This document shows, piece by piece, positions 15,032 to 18,088 of a DNA stretch of 18,088 nt. Positions within the stretch are counted from its first letter, which is position 1. Each line of letters starts with the position of its first letter. The translations under genes were made by a program, and so were the position numbers. The notes under the pieces were generated by a model. It did no database searches, was not told where the DNA came from, and was given only the letters and a program-made list of their open reading frames with translations. The stretch is taken from positions 1 through 18,088 of the forward strand of contig CAYTOF010000044.1 in NCBI GenBank assembly GCA_964439435.1, written 5' to 3'. The DNA comes from CAYTOF01 sp964439435. GTDB lineage: Bacteria; Bacillota; Clostridia; Oscillospirales; QAMX01.

Positions 15032-16287
15032 TGAACAACAACGTCTTTAACGACCTCAAAGATCGCGGTTATATATACCAATCCACGGATTTTGACCATT
15101 TAAAAAAGCTTTTAAACGGCCCTTCGCCCATAACCTTTTATCTTGGCATCGACCCCACCGCCGACAGTCTGCATATCGGCCATTTTTTTGCGCTGATGAT
15201 GTTCAGGCGCCTGCAAGATGCCGGGCACAGGGGGATTCTTGTCATTGGGGGAGCAACAGCTCTCGTGGGTGACCCCAGCGGCAAAAGCGACATGCGGAAG
15301 ATGCTGACCAAGGATATGGTGCGCTTTAACCTTGAAGAGGTTAAAACACTTGCCTCTCGCTTTATAAAGATGGACGGTGACAACCCCGCCATTGTTTTGG
15401 ACAACGCCGACTGGTTCAAAGGTTATGATTATGTGGACTTTATGCGCGAAATCGGCATACATTTCAACGTAAACAAAATGCTTGCGGCGGATGCCTATGA
15501 AAATCGACTGCGCGAGGGCGGGCTCACCTTCCTTGAGATGGGCTATATGCTCATGCAGGCCTATGACTTCATACATTTAAACAGGGAATATGGTTGTGTG
15601 CTTCAGATTGGCGGCAGTGACCAGTGGGGCAATATCGTCGCGGGGGTCACATTGAACCGAAAGCTGAACTTCATCGAAGAGACCGCCCCGGAAACAGACC
15701 GCGACATCTGTGGCCTAACATGTCCGCTGCTCCTCACAAGAGACGGCCAGAAAATGGGCAAAACCGAAAGCGGCACCCTCTGGGTGGCCAGAGAAAAGAC
15801 AGCTCCCTACGAATTCTATCAATATTTTTACAATGTGGATGACAACGATTCGGAAATGCTCCTGAGCCTCTTTACCGACCTGCCTTTGGATAAAATCAAA
15901 AACCTTGTAAATACCGACATTCTCAAGGCAAAGCGCACGATGGCCTATGAAATAACAAAACTTGTGCACGGCAAAGACGAAGCCGACGGCGTTTTGGCCG
16001 CGGTTGACTCACTTTTTTCAAACAAGGCCATGTCCGATGATGCTCCCAGAGCTGATTTGTCAAAGGATATGATTTCAGAGGGCATAAACATCATCGAGCT
16101 CTTGGTAGCAAGCGAGCTTTTGCCCTCAAAATCCGAAGCGCGCCGCAATGTGGAACAGGGAGGTATCTCCCTAAATGGAGAAAAAGTCACATCTGCGGAT
16201 AAAACAGTGACAGAGGCCGATATAAATGACGGCTTTGCGTTGCTAAAAAGAGGAAAGAAAAACTTCTTAAAGGTCTATTTTAACTGA
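15031..16287 (+). CDS. tyrS: Tyrosyl-tRNA synthetase
   Basis: A 418-residue class I aminoacyl-tRNA synthetase that charges tRNA-Tyr. The first signature is HIGH in DSLHIGHFFAL (about 47-57), the second the KMSKS-type KMGKT in RDGQKMGKTESG (about 230-241); the tyrosine pocket includes QIGGSDQWGNI (about 192-202). The C-terminal S4-like RNA-binding domain (about 350-418) is complete: LLPSKSEARRNVEQGGISLNG-type core. Length is normal for bacterial TyrRS. ATG 15031 begins the conserved N-terminus; no better in-frame start lies upstream. The promoter is strong but the leader carries only small hairpins (GCAG/CTGC near 14970-14985; CTCG/CGAG near 14984-15000), not the T-box often found before Firmicute tyrS. 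It is monocistronic, with a terminator 16 bases after the stop. Confidence 0.97.
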   Translation: MNNNVFNDLKDRGYIYQSTDFDHLKKLLNGPSPITFYLGIDPTADSLHIGHFFALMMFRRLQDAGHRGILVIGGATALVGDPSGKSDMRKMLTKDMVRFNLEEVKTLASRFIKMDGDNPAIVLDNADWFKGYDYVDFMREIGIHFNVNKMLAADAYENRLREGGLTFLEMGYMLMQAYDFIHLNREYGCVLQIGGSDQWGNIVAGVTLNRKLNFIEETAPETDRDICGLTCPLLLTRDGQKMGKTESGTLWVAREKTAPYEFYQYFYNVDDNDSEMLLSLFTDLPLDKIKNLVNTDILKAKRTMAYEITKLVHGKDEADGVLAAVDSLFSNKAMSDDAPRADLSKDMISEGINIIELLVASELLPSKSEARRNVEQGGISLNGEKVTSADKTVTEADINDGFALLKRGKKNFLKVYFN

Positions 16288-16302
16288 CATGCCCGCAAAA
16301 TC

Positions 16303-16338
16303 AAAAAGCCTCCCTGGATATTTCCCGGAGGCTTTTTT
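16303..16338. terminator. Bidirectional rho-independent terminator between tyrS and the hydrolase
   Basis: Perfect 11-bp arms AAAAAGCCTCC (16303-16313) and GGAGGCTTTTT (16327-16337), with T runs on both strands. It ends tyrS (+) and the oxidoreductase/hydrolase transcript (-), whose stop is at 16344. Confidence 0.93.
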
Positions 16339-16343
16339 ACTGT

Positions 16344-17288
16344 TCAAATCTCATCTAAAAACTTGCCCAACCTGCTCTCATATTCTTCGGCATGGTCCAC
16401 AATGCACCTTGTGTGTCCACTTCCCTCTCCGAAAAACACCTCTTTTGTCCCCTTGTAGGCATTGTACATGCTCTCCGTCATGGAGCAAGGCACATAGTCG
16501 TCCTTTGTGCCGTGGGCAAAGAAGATCGGTATATCCCTTTTCAACTGCACAAGCGCCTGTTTTGGGCTGATTTTCTTCGGTTCAATGCCCACGCGCAGTG
16601 TGAAAAAGAGTGAGCAGAACCAACTGATGGGAAAAGTCGGCAGCTTTGCCGTCTTTTTCACATTGTGCTTTATCTGATCACCAAAGTCCGCGTACGCGCA
16701 GTCACACAAAACAAAGCTCACGCGCTCGTCGGCGGCTGCACACAGTATCGACGTTGCCCCTCCCATGCTTTCGCCCGCAAGCCCGAGCTGTATATCCTTT
16801 CCAAACATCAAAAAGACCTTGTCAATGACTGCCCTGAGATCGTCTTTTTCCAAATGACCCATCGTGACCATGCGCCCGTCGCTTTCACCGCTCCCGCGGT
16901 TGTCGTATAGGACTATATTGTAGCCGTGGTTCAAGAAAACCGGGGCAAATTTCACCATCCCGGCTCTGTTGAAACCATGCCCATGGGTGAAAACCACAAC
17001 CTTTGTCCGATCCGTGCTTTTTGGGGACAAAATGAGCTCACAGCTTAAATTCAATGTGCCGCTTCGCACGGCAAAGGGCTTCCTCGAAAGGTTTTCATAA
17101 TAGCTCGAATCAAAAACACCCCTCTTTTCCATGGTCAAAAGGGCACTTTTCAAGCTTTTGCGTTTTGGATATAGGGCAAGCTCCGTGAGAATCCACCCCA
17201 CTGCGGAGCTGATGCCAAGCGCTGCCACTGCTGTGGCGGCGGTGTATGCGGCAATGCGCTTATCTGTTCTTTTTTCTTTTCTAAACAT
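16344..17288 (-). CDS. Membrane-anchored alpha/beta hydrolase
   Basis: A 314-residue serine hydrolase of the alpha/beta fold. After a short Lys/Arg-rich cytoplasmic start, residues about 12-34 form one membrane segment; the catalytic domain follows. The triad can be read: nucleophile S174 in GESMG (172-176), acid likely D263 in HGTKDDYVP, and H292 in GSGHTR; FTHGHGFN (about 100-107) supplies the oxyanion region. It resembles YqkD/BD-FAE-like esterases of Firmicutes with a DUF-type leader; the substrate cannot be told. I start at ATG 17288, which overlaps the oxidoreductase stop by eight bases (ATGTTTAG), implying coupled translation because its own SD is weak (AGAAAAGA). An in-frame ATG at 17342 would overlap by 62 bases and is less likely. 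Confidence 0.85.
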   Translation of the reverse strand: MFRKEKRTDKRIAAYTAATAVAALGISSAVGWILTELALYPKRKSLKSALLTMEKRGVFDSSYYENLSRKPFAVRSGTLNLSCELILSPKSTDRTKVVVFTHGHGFNRAGMVKFAPVFLNHGYNIVLYDNRGSGESDGRMVTMGHLEKDDLRAVIDKVFLMFGKDIQLGLAGESMGGATSILCAAADERVSFVLCDCAYADFGDQIKHNVKKTAKLPTFPISWFCSLFFTLRVGIEPKKISPKQALVQLKRDIPIFFAHGTKDDYVPCSMTESMYNAYKGTKEVFFGEGSGHTRCIVDHAEEYESRLGKFLDEI

Positions 17289-18088
17289 TTTTCTTTTCTG
17301 TTTCACAGGGATAATAAAATCCGAGGGCATGTCTTGCCGCATCCAATATGCCCATAACCGTCAAAGTGGCGGCATGGGGCATGATCTCGCTTTCACTGCG
17401 GCCTTCTTTTAAATCTTGCATCATGGCTCTGGCCTGATACGCATACTGCCTTATCTCTTTTGGGCGATTTACGGTTTGGGTCTTGCCCTTTATATTTATC
17501 TCAAAGGAGTCTGTGTTCCAAAAATTGCGTATGTTTACAAATCCCTTGTCACCCGATGCATAAGCGTTGGCTTTCATGTGGGATTTTATCGCGGTTCCTG
17601 CAACGGCAAGGAGTTCACCGGGATATCTGAGTGTTGTAACGGACTGTGAATCCACTTTGGTGGGGACAAGCAACTTGCCGACGGTGCTGAGGCTTTCCGG
17701 CTCTCTGTCTCCCGCAAGCATGGAGATATAGGAAACCGCATACACCCCCATGTCCAGCAAGGCGCCTCCTCCGAGCTCGGGGTTGTATATTCTGTGGGTA
17801 AGAGGCCATTCATCGGGGAAATATGTGCCGAAAAAGGCCCATGCCGTGGAAAGCTCACCTATGTGACCGGCTCTGATTCTCTTGTTCAATTCAACATTGG
17901 CGGGGAGAAACCTTGTCCACATGGCTTCGCACACATACATCCCCGCCTTGTCCGCTTTTTCGAAGACTTCCGCGGCTTGCGCTCTCGTCAGCGTGAAGGA
18001 TTTTTCACAGAGAATGTGTTTCTTGCCTTCGATGGCCAGCAGCATATGCTCGTAGTGATGGCTGTGGGGGCTTGCTATATATATGATG
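17281..18088 (-). CDS. Gfo/Idh/MocA family oxidoreductase, 5' part outside the window
   Basis: The last 268 residues of an NAD(P)-dependent oxidoreductase; the Rossmann glycine motif lies beyond base 18088. Reading continues open to the edge: IIYIASPHSHHYEH, then the family signature HILCEKSF (catalytic-lysine EK-P-like motif, here with Ser in place of Pro). The C-terminal domain has GGGALLDMGVYAVSY, the substrate-side Asp motif of the dihydrodiol-dehydrogenase-like branch, and a beta-sheet of the GFO_IDH_MocA_C type. Members oxidise or reduce sugars, inositols or related polyols. It is upstream of, and overlaps, the alpha/beta hydrolase, so the two form an operon; what chemical link they share is unknown. 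An internal ATG at 18045 is not the start, since the conserved motif begins before it. Confidence 0.9.
   Translation of the reverse strand, partial: IIYIASPHSHHYEHMLLAIEGKKHILCEKSFTLTRAQAAEVFEKADKAGMYVCEAMWTRFLPANVELNKRIRAGHIGELSTAWAFFGTYFPDEWPLTHRIYNPELGGGALLDMGVYAVSYISMLAGDREPESLSTVGKLLVPTKVDSQSVTTLRYPGELLAVAGTAIKSHMKANAYASGDKGFVNIRNFWNTDSFEINIKGKTQTVNRPKEIRQYAYQARAMMQDLKEGRSESEIMPHAATLTVMGILDAARHALGFYYPCETEKKNV

Noticed and set aside
1..18088. CRISPR array, prophage, insertion sequence or rRNA/tRNA gene
   Set aside because: I saw no regular spaced repeats, transposase or integrase motifs, or recognisable RNA gene sequence anywhere in the window.

Overview
This window looks like a chromosomal segment of a Gram-positive, low-to-mid GC Firmicute, most likely an anaerobic Clostridia member. 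The evidence is strong AAGGAGG-type ribosome binding sites, SigA-like -35/-10 boxes, T-tailed hairpin terminators, lipoprotein signal peptides, GTG and TTG starts, a cysteine desulfurase-thiI pair as in Bacillus, and a GTP-type PEP carboxykinase as known from some clostridia. The genus cannot be named from sequence alone. I see no rRNA, tRNA, insertion sequence, prophage or CRISPR array.

Layout. 1-1800: an XRE-type regulator followed 52 bp later by a Cof-type HAD phosphatase (both +), closed by a perfect hairpin terminator. 1837-4356 (-): a large lipoprotein with two glycoside-hydrolase-like halves behind a stalk-like module. 4599-8220 (-): a three-gene run, cysteine desulfurase > thiI > cinA, ending at a shared-type hairpin. 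8392-9264 (+): rsmA/ksgA, divergent from that run across a short two-way promoter region. 9527-11317 (+): GTP-dependent PEP carboxykinase with its own promoter, a structured leader and a perfect terminator. 11439-12443 (-): an orphan MtaA/CmuA-like methyltransferase or UroD-superfamily protein. 12637-13049 (+): a Nudix hydrolase gene broken by a frameshift inside the Nudix box, with intact promoter, SD and terminator. 13197-14651 (-): an orphan extracellular solute-binding lipoprotein. 15031-16287 (+): tyrS with a clear promoter and a possible three-codon leader cistron. 16344-18088 (-): a Gfo/Idh/MocA oxidoreductase, cut by the window edge, overlapping a membrane-anchored alpha/beta hydrolase.

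How it works together: the best supported functional unit is the desulfurase-ThiI pair, in which persulfide sulfur from cysteine is passed to ThiI for 4-thiouridine in tRNA (and possibly thiazole synthesis). Most other genes are housekeeping or sugar/C1 metabolism singletons flanked by their own terminators. I do not see a clear novel multi-gene system. The best leads are the internally duplicated glycoside hydrolase with a degenerate second half, the freshly broken Nudix gene, the tyrS leader minicistron, and several dyads in leader or promoter regions.
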